Shown piece by piece: positions 15,963 to 24,686 of a stretch of DNA of 64,000 bases. The position numbers and the translations under genes are program-made. The stretch comes from Sporomusa termitida. GTDB taxonomy: Bacteria > Bacillota > Negativicutes > Sporomusales > Sporomusaceae. The stretch is from the NCBI RefSeq assembly GCF_007641255.1, contig NZ_CP036259.1, forward strand, positions 4,962,501-5,026,500, read 5' to 3'. The notes under the pieces were generated by a model. It saw nothing but the letters and a program-made list of their open reading frames with translations. It was not told the DNA's origin and did not search any database. Each line of letters starts with the position of its first letter. Position 1 is the stretch's first letter.

Positions 15963-15979
15963 TTGGCATAACAATTGCA
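15963..15979 (+). promoter_or_regulatory. Sigma-54 (-24/-12) promoter of ald
   Basis: TTGGCATAACAATTGCA matches the sigma-54 consensus in both elements (TTGGCA and TTGCA) with exact GG-N10-GC spacing. It lies 76 bases from the ald ATG, downstream of two activator palindromes. Confidence 0.75.
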
Positions 15980-16038
15980 TTAACAATGCATGTGAGAAAA
16001 ATTTGGTTTGGCATATCATTTATAAGGAGGCCAAGTAT

Positions 16039-17154
16039 ATGATTATTGGTGTAGCTAAAGAGATTAAAAACAATGAAAATCGGGTGGCCCTGACGCCGGC
16101 AGGTACGGAAATGCTGAAAAAGGCCGGGCATACAGTGCTTGTTGAGCAAAGTGCCGGTGTCGGCAGCGGTTTTTCTGATGAAAGCTATGTAAAAGCCGGG
16201 GCGCAGATTATTGCTGATAAGAAAGCACTGTTTGATCAGGCGGAAATGATTATGAAGGTCAAGGAGCCGCTGGCGCCGGAATATGAGCTGTTCCATGAGG
16301 GGCAAATACTTTTCACCTACCTGCATCTGGCACCTGAACCGGAATTGACGAAAGCACTGCTGGACAAAAAAGTAATTGGTATAGCCTATGAAACGATTGA
16401 GCGTCATCACACCCTGCCGCTTTTGACGCCGATGAGTGAAGTGGCCGGACGGATGTCTGTGCAAGTCGGGGCGCATTGTCTGGAAAAGCCCTTTGGCGGT
16501 AAGGGAGTCCTGTTAGGCGGTGTACCTGGCGTTGAATCGGCTCAGGTCGTAATTATCGGCGGTGGCGTTGTGGGGACAAACGCAGCTAAAATGGCTGTCG
16601 GTATGGGGGCCCGGGTTGCGATTATTGATAAATCGAATGAGCGGCTGGCTTACCTTGATGATATCTTTGGCGGCCGGGTCACTACGGTTATGTCGAACAG
16701 CTACAATATTGCCGGCTGGGTTAAAAAAGCTGATTTGCTGGTGGGGGCGGTTCTGCTGCCTGGTGCAAAAGCCCCCAAACTGGTTACCGAGGAAATGGTT
16801 AAGTCGATGGAACCCGGTTCAGTTATCGTTGATGTGGCTATCGATCAAGGCGGATCTGTGGAAACAATTGACCGGGTAACGACCCACAGTGACCCGACCT
16901 ACGTGAAGTACGGCGTTGTTCATTATTCGGTCGCGAATATGCCGGGCGCTGTTGCCCGTACATCAACTTTTGCCTTAACCAACGCTACTATTGAGTATGC
17001 CCTGCAGATTGCCACTAAGGGGTGGAAGGCGGCCCTAAAGGATGATCCCGGCTTAGCCAAAGGCCTCAATGTATATGCTGGCAAGGTAGTTTTTAAAGGG
17101 GTCGCCGAGGCCCATAATCTGCCTGTTACGCCGGTAGAACAAATATTAGCGTAA
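16039..17154 (+). CDS. ald: Alanine dehydrogenase
   Basis: At 371 residues it is full length for the NAD-dependent enzyme that converts L-alanine to pyruvate and ammonium. The N-terminus [20 protein letters not shown], catalytic Lys in MKVKEPL near 74, His in TYLHLAPE near 95 and the Rossmann motif [13 protein letters not shown] near 172 are all present. The start is the ATG after AAGGAGG; the frame is open 12 codons further upstream but without a ribosome-binding site. Its sigma-54-type promoter and palindromes suggest induction by an enhancer-binding protein, perhaps alanine-responsive; that activator is not in the window. A strong terminator follows. Confidence 0.97.
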   Translation: MIIGVAKEIKNNENRVALTPAGTEMLKKAGHTVLVEQSAGVGSGFSDESYVKAGAQIIADKKALFDQAEMIMKVKEPLAPEYELFHEGQILFTYLHLAPEPELTKALLDKKVIGIAYETIERHHTLPLLTPMSEVAGRMSVQVGAHCLEKPFGGKGVLLGGVPGVESAQVVIIGGGVVGTNAAKMAVGMGARVAIIDKSNERLAYLDDIFGGRVTTVMSNSYNIAGWVKKADLLVGAVLLPGAKAPKLVTEEMVKSMEPGSVIVDVAIDQGGSVETIDRVTTHSDPTYVKYGVVHYSVANMPGAVARTSTFALTNATIEYALQIATKGWKAALKDDPGLAKGLNVYAGKVVFKGVAEAHNLPVTPVEQILA

Positions 17155-17176
17155 TAAAAGATGGAATGATTGACCG

Positions 17177-17225
17177 GATCAGGTTAGACTTGCTGTTCAA
17201 GCAAAGCCTAACCTGATCTTTTTTT
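17177..17225 (+). terminator. Intrinsic terminator of ald
   Basis: Stem of 11 bp GATCAGGTTAG with its complement, with further inner pairing (CTTGC/GCAA), followed by seven T. Confidence 0.9.
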
Positions 17226-17345
17226 GTTAATAGGTACAGGGATTAAATAAGCAAGCAGCTAGAGGTAGGAAAACTGCCGTATCATGTCGAATTTTACCAT
17301 TGAATCAAATTGTAAATCAGCATATCGCAATAACAGGGGGTTTCC

Positions 17346-18125
17346 ATGAGCGACAAAGACTGGGAGCTGTTTAAACAGAAGCTTCATGTTAAATCAGGTA
17401 TTAATCTTAACGACTACAAGCCGGCGCAAATGCAGCGGCGTATCGGCAACATGATGAGCCGCCATGGGGCCAAGGGATATTTGGATTTTTTTGGCAAGAT
17501 AGAGGCTAACCCCAAACTGTATAAAGAGTTTATTGATTTTCTCACCATCAATGTTACCGAATTCTTCCGGACACCGGAAAAGTTTGATGAACTGGAGAAA
17601 AGGGTTATTCCGGATCTGTTAAAACAAAGTTCCAAGCTTACCATTTGGAGTGCCGGCTGTTCCATCGGGGCTGAGCCTTATTCGCTGGCCATTATGCTCA
17701 ATGAGCTCACTCCCTACAGCAAACATCGTATTCTGGCGACAGATCTTGATGTTGAAATGCTGGCCAAAGCCAAGCTAGGGGTTTATACAACCAATGAGCT
17801 GAAAAATATACCGCCGGCCCGGCTCAATAAGTATTTTAAGCAGGCCGACGGCGTTGTTACTATTGGGGATGATATTAAGGCGCGGATTGATTTTCAGCGA
17901 CATAACCTCCTGGTTGATAAATTTGAATCAGGGTTTGACCTTATCCTGTGCCGGAATGTTGTCATCTATTTTACCGAAGAAGCCAAAGACGGGCTGTACC
18001 GCCGCTTTTTTACCGCGCTTAAACCCGGCGGGGTGTTGTTTGTAGGGGGGACTGAGGCGATATTGAACTTCCGGGATATTGGGTTTCAGCATTATTTGCC
18101 ATTTTTCTACCGGAAGCCGGTATAG
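17346..18125 (+). CDS. cheR: Chemotaxis protein methyltransferase CheR
   Basis: The 259-residue protein has the N-terminal helical CheR domain (YKPAQMQRRIGNMMSRHG) and the SAM-binding domain with motif I WSAGCSIGAEPYSLA near 102, ATDLDVEMLAKA near 128 and FDLILCRNVVIYFT near 198. CheR methylates glutamates of chemoreceptors using S-adenosylmethionine. It is an orphan, with no cheB, cheA or intact receptor in the window; the only receptor sequence seen is the gutted one near 48 kb. The start has AGGGGG 5 bases upstream. It converges with the carboxypeptidase gene after only 9 bases, with no terminator seen between them. Confidence 0.95.
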   Translation: MSDKDWELFKQKLHVKSGINLNDYKPAQMQRRIGNMMSRHGAKGYLDFFGKIEANPKLYKEFIDFLTINVTEFFRTPEKFDELEKRVIPDLLKQSSKLTIWSAGCSIGAEPYSLAIMLNELTPYSKHRILATDLDVEMLAKAKLGVYTTNELKNIPPARLNKYFKQADGVVTIGDDIKARIDFQRHNLLVDKFESGFDLILCRNVVIYFTEEAKDGLYRRFFTALKPGGVLFVGGTEAILNFRDIGFQHYLPFFYRKPV

Positions 18126-18134
18126 TTTAGCCTG

Positions 18135-19295
18135 TTATAATACCCCCCAGCTGGATAACCGCCTCATGGTATCCAGCCAGTGGCGGAGCAGAATTTTGCT
18201 TATAGTGCTTTCTTCAACGGCATTGCCGGCGATAATGTCGACAGTTTTTACCGCTTTATCCTGTATATAAAATATAATCTCGCCGATTTTCTGGCCCTGA
18301 TATACCGGGGCTTTTATTTTTTCCGGTAAATCAACCTCCACTGTTACTGCCGTGTAATCTTCAGTACTTATTACCAGCGAGCCCGGGGCCTCGACAATGG
18401 CGTCAACCATCCCGGTCATTCCGTTTTCCACTGGCAGTGAGGTAAGTATCGTTCCCTGCTCCGCATATTCATATAAGTCAAAAGCATCAAAACCATACTT
18501 TAAGAGCTGCATCGAGTCAAACCAGCGCGAATGATCATTTAATACGACGGCAATAAGCTTTTGGTTGCCCCGCGTTGCACTGGATACCAAACATGGTCCG
18601 GCGCGATTGGTGGTCCCTGTTTTTACACCATCGGCATCCTCCAGCATCCACAGCAATTTGTTGGTATTACGGAGATTCCGGTCCTGACTTTTTCCTTTTC
18701 TGTCAAGCCATTCTATATTTGTTTCCTTCGTACTCACGATCTCGGCGAAGGTCGGGTTGCTCAAGGCATACCGGGTGATCCAGGCCAAATCGAAGGCTGT
18801 GGACAGATGGTTGGGGGCTGAAAGGCCATGGGGGTTGCTGAAATGAGTATGGACTGCACCGATGCTGGCCGCTTTCCTGTTCATAATTTCCACAAAACCA
18901 GTAACAGAACCGGCAAGATGCTCGGCAATTGCTACGGCGGCATCATTGCCGGAGCGGAGCAGCAGGCCGGTGACCAACTCCCGGAGAGTAATAATTTGAC
19001 CGGGATAGAGATTAAGTGAAGAGCCGCTGGTACCGGCAGCGGCAGCACTGATATGAACGGTTTCATCCAGGCGCCCGCTTTCGATAGCAATGATCGCAGT
19101 CATAATTTTAGTCGTACTGGCGGGCGCGAGCTTTTTGTTTATATTGCGGTCATGGAGCACCTGGCCGGTTTTAAAATCCATTAAAATCGCCCCCTGGGCA
19201 GACAATACCGGCGGTGCCGCCAGCGCAATACCGGTAACAACCGTGCAGAGCAGTAGTAGACTTAAGGCGGCAGAGCGTAAAATCAGGCAGCCCAT
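18135..19295 (-). CDS. Serine-type D-alanyl-D-alanine carboxypeptidase (DacF/PBP5-like)
   Basis: The 386-residue protein has a signal peptide (residues 1-26, ending in GIALAA) and the three penicillin-binding motifs: STTK near 59, SGN near 116 and KTGT near 227. It trims the terminal D-Ala from peptidoglycan stem peptides outside the membrane. The C-terminal ~100 residues form the beta-rich PBP5_C domain. The very end (RHWLDTMRRL) could be an amphipathic membrane-anchoring helix. In spore formers DacF/DacB types adjust cortex cross-linking, but vegetative DacA is equally possible. The start follows AAGGGGG. Divergent from the deacetylase gene. Confidence 0.92.
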   Translation of the reverse strand: MGCLILRSAALSLLLLCTVVTGIALAAPPVLSAQGAILMDFKTGQVLHDRNINKKLAPASTTKIMTAIIAIESGRLDETVHISAAAAGTSGSSLNLYPGQIITLRELVTGLLLRSGNDAAVAIAEHLAGSVTGFVEIMNRKAASIGAVHTHFSNPHGLSAPNHLSTAFDLAWITRYALSNPTFAEIVSTKETNIEWLDRKGKSQDRNLRNTNKLLWMLEDADGVKTGTTNRAGPCLVSSATRGNQKLIAVVLNDHSRWFDSMQLLKYGFDAFDLYEYAEQGTILTSLPVENGMTGMVDAIVEAPGSLVISTEDYTAVTVEVDLPEKIKAPVYQGQKIGEIIFYIQDKAVKTVDIIAGNAVEESTISKILLRHWLDTMRRLSSWGVL

Positions 19296-19423
19296 GGAAT
19301 ACCCCCTTTTAATCAGCTATATTAGTATATTGCTCAACCACGCCGGTCATACCCATTTAGTCATATATTACCGGCTGCAGGCGTAGTATCAAGAAGAACC
19401 TTGTTAAAGAGAAGGGGGCTCTC

Positions 19424-20143
19424 ATGGACAAAAGGAAGAGGTTGGGCCGCAGCTTTTTTAGTATAACCGTGCTGGCTATCGGCTTACTGTGCAGTGCTTT
19501 GTACCAGGCTGTTCATGTATTTGACGATAAAAGCCGGGTGATCAGAAAAATACCAACTACGCACAAGGTCGTGGCAATCACTATTGATGATGGACCCCAT
19601 TATAAAACAACACCGGAAATACTGAGGGTGCTGAAAGAGAAGCAGGTCAAAGCGACCTTTTTTGTTTTAGGGGCCAATGCTGAGGCTCATCCGGAAATCG
19701 TTGCCCAGGCAGTGGCAGACGGGCATGAAATAGCATCTCATGCCTACAGCCACAGACGTCTGAATAGGTTGACCGCCGCCGAGGTGGCGGAGGAGTTCGC
19801 ACGCCTGGAAACAGTGCTGCAGCCGGTAGCCCCCAAGCCGACCCTGTTTCGACCGCCTGACGGGGCGTACAACGATGGTATTGTGGCGTTAGCGCGGGAC
19901 CGGGGGTATACGACGGTGCTCTGGTCAGTTGATACCGGTGACTGGCGGCAGGGGCCGGTGGACCTTGTGGTAAAAGCAGTGCTTGAGCATGTGCAGCCTG
20001 GCAGCATTATCCTTATGCATGACGGCCAGTATCCGCTGCCTACGCCGCAGGCCATGCCGATCATTATTGACAAACTGCAGGCCCTGGGCTACCAGCTGGT
20101 AACGGTCAGTGAATTATTGCAGTATTACGAGGTAGCGCGTTAA
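19424..20143 (+). CDS. Polysaccharide deacetylase (NodB domain), PdaB-like
   Basis: The 239-residue protein has an N-terminal membrane anchor or signal (about residues 10-30). The NodB metal-dependent deacetylase domain shows ITIDDGPHYKTTPEIL (catalytic/metal Asp pair), SHAYSH (His-x3-His metal ligands), FRPPDGAYN and IILMHDG. Such enzymes remove N-acetyl or muramic-lactam precursor groups from peptidoglycan; size and anchor resemble sporulation-linked PdaB. It is divergently arranged with a D,D-carboxypeptidase, consistent with wall or cortex remodelling. Start has GGGGG 5 bases upstream. Confidence 0.9.
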   Translation: MDKRKRLGRSFFSITVLAIGLLCSALYQAVHVFDDKSRVIRKIPTTHKVVAITIDDGPHYKTTPEILRVLKEKQVKATFFVLGANAEAHPEIVAQAVADGHEIASHAYSHRRLNRLTAAEVAEEFARLETVLQPVAPKPTLFRPPDGAYNDGIVALARDRGYTTVLWSVDTGDWRQGPVDLVVKAVLEHVQPGSIILMHDGQYPLPTPQAMPIIIDKLQALGYQLVTVSELLQYYEVAR

Positions 20144-20165
20144 TTATGGTGCGCAAAAAATCATT

Positions 20166-20549
20166 TTAGTGTAGCTTTAAATTTTGCCAATGAGTCTGAA
20201 TGAGCTGGTCATACCGGTGGATCGTAGCCGAACGCTCATTTCTCAGAGCCTGAATTGTGCCGAGGATTTTTTGATCAAAAGCATATACTTTGGCTTTGGG
20301 GATCGTTACCGGTTTAGCGTATTCTTTGAGCTTGGTGGCAACCTTACAATTAAGTTTAGTTTCCTTTAGGATAACAGCAGGTTCCAACAAGTCTGAACCT
20401 TCATAACGGTGAATAAGGCAATTAGGCTGTAAGCGGTCGATTACATTTTTGCTGTCACCGGCTAAGATAAGCTCGCTGCCGCAGCCGGGACAGGCAGATA
20501 AATCGTCCGGCAGGCAATTATGACAGCTCATACATACGACTTCGTTCAT
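20166..20549 (-). CDS. Zinc-ribbon protein of unknown function (127 aa)
   Basis: The N-terminus MNEVVCMSCHNCLPDDLSACPGCGSE is a four-Cys zinc ribbon (C-x2-C ... C-x2-C). The remainder is a mixed basic region without a domain I recognise. The start is the second ATG because GGAGGG lies 9 bases before it and abuts the first ATG (MPN). It stands alone on the minus strand. A role in nucleic acid binding is possible from the ribbon and basic tail but is only a suggestion. Confidence 0.6.
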   Translation of the reverse strand: MNEVVCMSCHNCLPDDLSACPGCGSELILAGDSKNVIDRLQPNCLIHRYEGSDLLEPAVILKETKLNCKVATKLKEYAKPVTIPKAKVYAFDQKILGTIQALRNERSATIHRYDQLIQTHWQNLKLH

Positions 20550-20721
20550 GTTAGGCATCCCTCCGACCTTATTGTGTCCGAAATACGGGACGGTTATAAT
20601 GGTCAGTAAAAAATGGAAAGTAATGATGCATCCCGTCGGCACTTGTTGTTGGCAGCGGCTGGCAGCCTGCCGGCGAATTTTACTGGCGGCTTAGACTGCT
20701 TAATATTTAGAGGGAAAACAT

Positions 20722-20750
20722 TTTACACGCTGGCCGCAAATGCGTATAAT
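20722..20750 (+). promoter_or_regulatory. Sigma-A promoter of the [FeFe] hydrogenase gene
   Basis: TTTACA, 17-base spacer and a perfect TATAAT. Transcription would give an unusually long leader of about 225 bases before the ATG, containing a GGCAG/CTGCC hairpin at about 20862-20879. The 430-base gap otherwise holds no gene I can support. Confidence 0.6.
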
Positions 20751-20983
20751 ATTTAGTAAGTGTTATAAAATAATAAGTTTAATAAAGTAACGAATGGTAG
20801 GGATGCCTTAGAAAATACTCATTGTGTCGTCTTTTCACAACCGGCCCTGTTTATAAACCGGCAGCTGCCAGGCTGCCAGGGACCTTAAACAGGTTAGCCG
20901 CTATCGCAATATTTTTTGATTATTTGCCGCAATCATTACCACAATTTATAAACCCTATACGATGCGAGGAGGAATTTATTACT

Positions 20984-22489
20984 ATGGCAATATCACAGGT
21001 TACCGAGGTTGTCATAATCCGCAACAAGGTTTTAACTGAAATCGCCAGAATGGCTTATAACGGCAGCTTAGACAAGGATATCGGCAGTATGCCGGACACC
21101 ATTGTATCGGAGGCCGGCCCCAGATATCGCTGTTGTATACATAAAGAGAGGGCCGTATTGCGTCAGCGTATTAATCTCACATTAAGCCAATCCTTGGAGC
21201 TTACGCAGGCGGAAGCCGCTGCCGGTGCTCTGGCCGGCGAGATAGAGGATATGCCTTTTATCCATGTATTGCCTGAAGCCTGTGATCAGTGTCCGATTGA
21301 TAAGTTTTTGGTGACTGATGCCTGCCGTAACTGTTTGGCGCATAATTGTATTAACAGCTGTCCTAAAAAGGCCATACTGGTGGTGCAAAACCGGGCCTAT
21401 ATTGATAAAACCCGCTGTGTAGAATGTGGTTTATGCAAGAAGTCCTGCCAGTATGGCGCTATTATCGAAATCAGCCGGCCCTGTGAACGGGTGTGTGCAG
21501 TTAAGGCCATTATTGCCGGCAGTGACCGCAAGGCTGTCATTAATCAGGATAAATGCGTCGAATGCGGCGCCTGCCGGGAGGCCTGCCCTTTTGGCGCGAT
21601 TAGTGACCGGTCGCTTGTAGTTCAGGTTATTCAGCAGATTAAGTCAGGTAAACAAGTGTACGCTATTCTGGCGCCAGCCTTTGCCGGGCATTTTGGCGCC
21701 AGGACGAAACCGGGGCAGCTGATTAATGCCATTAGGCAGCTTGGTTTTCATGCCGTCCAGGAGGTAGCTTACGGTGCCGATATTGTAAGTATCAAGGAAG
21801 CAAACGAGTTTCTGGCAACAGTACCTGCGCAAAGGCCCTATATGACCTCTTCTTGCTGTCCGGCTTTTGTGGCTCTTGTTGAAAAGCATTTTCCCGATAT
21901 GACGGACTGCATATCATCGACAGTTTCGCCCATGCTGGCCATGGCGCAAATTATAAAAAATAGTAATCCTGAGGCGGTTATTGTGTTTATTGGACCCTGT
22001 ATCGCCAAAAAATCAGAAGCCCGCCGCAATTCGGCGCTGGTGGACTTTGTCCTTACTTTTGAGGAGCTGGATGCGATGCTGGCCGGCAAAGGTATTGATA
22101 TAAGCACACTGGACGACAGCGAGTTTCAATCAGCTGCCTCCACCACGGCCAACGCTTTTGCCTGTGCCGGCGGGGTTGCCAACGCGGTTCAGGCCGCAGT
22201 CGCCGGTCTTGCGCCGGCAGTAACAGTCAAAGCCCATAGTACTGCAGGCCTTGACGAGTGTGCTAATGCCCTTAAACAAATCCGGTCCGGTACCCTGGAA
22301 GCTAATTTCTTGGAGGGGATGTCCTGCGTTGGTGGCTGCATTGGCGGTCCTGCCGGCTTAGCCAATGTCCGGGTAGCCGGGAGGCTGGTCGCTGCTTTTG
22401 CCAATAGCTCTGCGGCGAAAAGTGCCTTAACCAATAAGGCCGCCCAGGCCGACAGCGAGCAACCCGGCCACTGGCATCGCCAATCATAG
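20984..22489 (+). CDS. [FeFe] hydrogenase, monomeric, group B-like
   Basis: The 501-residue protein has an N-terminal ~100-residue domain, then Cys-rich 4Fe-4S segments (CRNCLAHNCINSCP, CVECGLCKKSCQYGAI, CERVCAVKAI, CVECGACREACPFGAI). The H-cluster domain follows with L1 TSSCCPAF, L2 IGPCIAKKSEA and L3 EGMSCVGGCIGGPA, so every H-cluster Cys is present. The variant L1/L3 (Ala-Phe and Ser in place of the usual Gly-Trp and Ala) fits group B rather than the classical fermentative group A. H2 turnover or a sensory/electron-bifurcating role are both possible. The start is the ATG after GAGGAGG, well inside a longer open frame. Maturases HydEFG are not in the window. Confidence 0.88.
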   Translation: MAISQVTEVVIIRNKVLTEIARMAYNGSLDKDIGSMPDTIVSEAGPRYRCCIHKERAVLRQRINLTLSQSLELTQAEAAAGALAGEIEDMPFIHVLPEACDQCPIDKFLVTDACRNCLAHNCINSCPKKAILVVQNRAYIDKTRCVECGLCKKSCQYGAIIEISRPCERVCAVKAIIAGSDRKAVINQDKCVECGACREACPFGAISDRSLVVQVIQQIKSGKQVYAILAPAFAGHFGARTKPGQLINAIRQLGFHAVQEVAYGADIVSIKEANEFLATVPAQRPYMTSSCCPAFVALVEKHFPDMTDCISSTVSPMLAMAQIIKNSNPEAVIVFIGPCIAKKSEARRNSALVDFVLTFEELDAMLAGKGIDISTLDDSEFQSAASTTANAFACAGGVANAVQAAVAGLAPAVTVKAHSTAGLDECANALKQIRSGTLEANFLEGMSCVGGCIGGPAGLANVRVAGRLVAAFANSSAAKSALTNKAAQADSEQPGHWHRQS

Positions 22490-22510
22490 CAATAATTAAA
22501 GCAATGATAA

Positions 22511-22550
22511 AAGGACCCAACCTTGACCTGGCAGGGATTGGGTCCTTTTC
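22511..22550 (+). terminator. Intrinsic terminator of the hydrogenase gene
   Basis: Ten-bp perfect stem AAGGACCCAA/TTGGGTCCTT with a 17-base loop and a short T tract. Confidence 0.8.
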
Positions 22551-22676
22551 CCTACCGTCCCGGGCCGGTTTCTGCGCAGGCATGAATAAAGACCGGGGTA
22601 AGAGACTAAGATAGGTTATGCTGCTTTAAGGTGCAGGTGGGGAGGCAGACTTATAAGACTAATAGTTTGGGGTGAT

Positions 22677-23273
22677 TTGTTTTTCATTTTAGTGCTGCTG
22701 CTGCTGTTTCCTCACCCGGTTTGGGCGAAGGAGCTGCCGGTAGAGTTGAAGGCCCCGCTTTTTATTGACTTGTCAATTATGGGTGAACCACTGGCGACGC
22801 AGGAGCAGTGTGTTGCTTATTTGCGTAAGCGGGGGCGTATGCCGTTGTTAACGGTATCTGTCGAGCAGCTTATCAGTCATTTTTATCAGGAGAGCCGCTT
22901 AGAGGGAATCAGGCCGGATGCGGCCTTGGCCCAGGCGATCCATGAGACCGGCCATTTCCGCTATGGCGGCGATGTTTTACCGCTGCAGAATAATTATTGC
23001 GGGCTGGGTACAACCGGGGGCGGGGTAAAAGGCGCCTGGTTTCCGACGGCGCAAATTGGCGTTAGGGCCCAGGTCCAGCACCTGCTGGCTTATGCCTCGA
23101 TCAGGCCGCCGGCGCTGGCAATCGTCGATCCGCGCTATGAGCTTGTCAAACGGACGGACAGGTTTGGCCAGGCCCGTACCTGGACTGACCTGAACGGCAA
23201 ATGGGCTGTTCCCGGGACAACGTATGGGCAGAAGATACTGCGAGTCCACCAGCAGATCCTGAGCGGTGACTAG
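22677..23273 (+). CDS. Glucosaminidase-domain protein (GH73-like peptidoglycan hydrolase)
   Basis: The 198-residue protein has an N-terminal signal peptide (to about WAKE). The GH73 endo-N-acetylglucosaminidase core shows ALAQAIHETGHFRYGGD, where the Glu is the catalytic acid, and NNYCGLGTTGG, plus a Tyr-rich C-terminal part (TTYGQKIL). It would cleave glycan strands outside the cell. The start is taken as TTG near a weak GGGGTGA; alternatives are poor. It lies before the glycogen operon but is separated from it by a repeat-like hairpin. Confidence 0.8.
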   Translation: MFFILVLLLLFPHPVWAKELPVELKAPLFIDLSIMGEPLATQEQCVAYLRKRGRMPLLTVSVEQLISHFYQESRLEGIRPDAALAQAIHETGHFRYGGDVLPLQNNYCGLGTTGGGVKGAWFPTAQIGVRAQVQHLLAYASIRPPALAIVDPRYELVKRTDRFGQARTWTDLNGKWAVPGTTYGQKILRVHQQILSGD

Positions 23274-23289
23274 GTGGAGTTGTCTGATT

Positions 23290-23322
23290 TTTGACTCAAG
23301 AGAACCGTCCCCTTGAGTCAAA
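23290..23322 (+). repeat. Hairpin repeat with GAACCGTCCCC core
   Basis: TTTGACTCAAG and CTTGAGTCAAA form a perfect 11-bp stem around the core AGAACCGTCCC. Elements with this core are common interspersed repeats in Firmicute genomes, to my recollection, and behave like small non-autonomous palindromic elements. Only one copy is present here, so repeat status is not shown within the window. It may also terminate the glucosaminidase transcript. Confidence 0.5.
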
Positions 23323-23353
23323 GGGGGGATTCCTGTTCTAGGCGGTACCCGTC

Positions 23354-23382
23354 TTGCATAAAGTAGTTATATCTGCTATTTG
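23354..23382 (+). promoter_or_regulatory. Candidate promoter of the glycogen operon
   Basis: TTGCAT, 17-base spacer and TATTTG lie 24 bases before the first glgC. It is a weak match; no operator or riboswitch was recognised. Confidence 0.3.
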
Positions 23383-23405
23383 GGCGACTTTTCAAGGAGG
23401 GGACA

Positions 23406-24569
23406 ATGAGGAATAAAGAATGGATTGCTATGATACTGGCGGGCGGGCAGGGGACACGGCTGGGGGCCTTGACGAAAGATTTGGCCAAGCCGGCCGTTCC
23501 GTTTGGCGGTCAATACCGCATTATCGATTTTACGTTAAGCAATTGCCGTAATTCCGGCCTGGATACGGTGGGTATCCTGACCCAGTATGAGCCTTTCGCG
23601 CTCCATGCCTATGTCGGGAACGGCAGTGCCTGGGACCTTGACCGGCGTGACGGTGGCGTGCATATTTTGCCGCCCTATGCCCGGGAGCAAGGCCGCCGGT
23701 GGTATGCGGGAACCGCCGATGCTGTATTTCAGAATAAAGAGTTCATTGAACAGTATGAGCCGGGCTATGTGGCCGTGCTGTCAGGCGACCATGTGTATAA
23801 GATGGATTATGCCGCAATGCTCGAATATCATAAGCTCTGCCAGGCTGATGTTACTATGGGGGTCATTGAGGTGCCCGGGAGTGAGGTTAGCCGGTTTGGT
23901 ATTGTGGAAACAGCAGCCGGCGGCCGCATTACGGATTTTATCGAAAAACCCTGTCAGTCCAAAAGTACTCAGGCCTCCATGGGGGTGTATATTTTTTCCT
24001 GGAAAGTATTAAAACAATATCTGTTGTCTGATGCGGCTAATAAGGAGTCCGGCCATGATTTTGGCAGGGATATCATTCCCGGCATGTTAGCGGCCAGGCT
24101 GCGCCTGCAGGCTTACCGTTTTCCTGGCTATTGGAAGGATGTTGGTACCGTGGACAGTTACTGGGAGGCCAATATGGACCTGCTGGGGGATGACCCCAAA
24201 ATCAGGCTGACTGGTGATGAGTGGCCGGTGTATTCACCAAGCCTGAGCCTGCCTCCCCATTATCACGGCCTGGAGGCCTGCGTCCGGTGCTCGTTAATTG
24301 CCGGCGGCGCCATTATTTTGGGGGAAGTGGAGAACTCTGTTATTTTTCCGGGGGTTTATATCGGTCCCGGCGCCCGGGTTACAGATTCGGTTGTGCTGCC
24401 TCAGGTCCGGCTGGAAAGCGGCGTGACTGTCAACGGGGCCATTGTTACCGCCAATACGGTTGTGCGTAAAGACGCCGCCGGCAGTGACCGGAACGGCATT
24501 ATTACGGTGACCGTTAACCGGCAGTCAGAAGCCTGTGAAGCGCCAATACAGGTAAGTCTTGCCGGATAA
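23406..24569 (+). CDS. glgC: Glucose-1-phosphate adenylyltransferase, first copy
   Basis: The 387-residue protein makes ADP-glucose from ATP and glucose-1-phosphate, the committed step of glycogen synthesis. It has the nucleotide-binding loop [10 protein letters not shown] near 12, the KPAVPFGG motif, the substrate loop FIEKP near 180 and a C-terminal left-handed beta-helix ([18 protein letters not shown]). The start follows AAGGAGGGG. It heads a seven-gene co-directional operon. A second glgC lies beyond glgB and GlgD follows that, so this copy may be an isoform with different regulation; the C-terminal ~25 residues are diverged. Confidence 0.95.
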   Translation: MRNKEWIAMILAGGQGTRLGALTKDLAKPAVPFGGQYRIIDFTLSNCRNSGLDTVGILTQYEPFALHAYVGNGSAWDLDRRDGGVHILPPYAREQGRRWYAGTADAVFQNKEFIEQYEPGYVAVLSGDHVYKMDYAAMLEYHKLCQADVTMGVIEVPGSEVSRFGIVETAAGGRITDFIEKPCQSKSTQASMGVYIFSWKVLKQYLLSDAANKESGHDFGRDIIPGMLAARLRLQAYRFPGYWKDVGTVDSYWEANMDLLGDDPKIRLTGDEWPVYSPSLSLPPHYHGLEACVRCSLIAGGAIILGEVENSVIFPGVYIGPGARVTDSVVLPQVRLESGVTVNGAIVTANTVVRKDAAGSDRNGIITVTVNRQSEACEAPIQVSLAG

Positions 24570-24686
24570 TGGCAACAACTTAGGAAAATCACCATTAGCT
24601 AACAGGAATTTTCCATGCCGGTAGCGAATGTATCTAAAAAAAATATTGCCATCATTTTACAATTACCAGATAAAGGATGGAGTTGC

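Noticed and set aside
15709-16476. Minus-strand frame across the permease-ald gap (255 codons)
   Set aside because: It covers the sigma-54 promoter and activator sites and the start of ald. Composition and lack of family resemblance indicate an antisense shadow.
24583-24614. Terminator between glgC and glgB
   Set aside because: The seven-pair GGAAAAT/ATTTTCC stem is weak and lacks a T run; the genes read as one operon.
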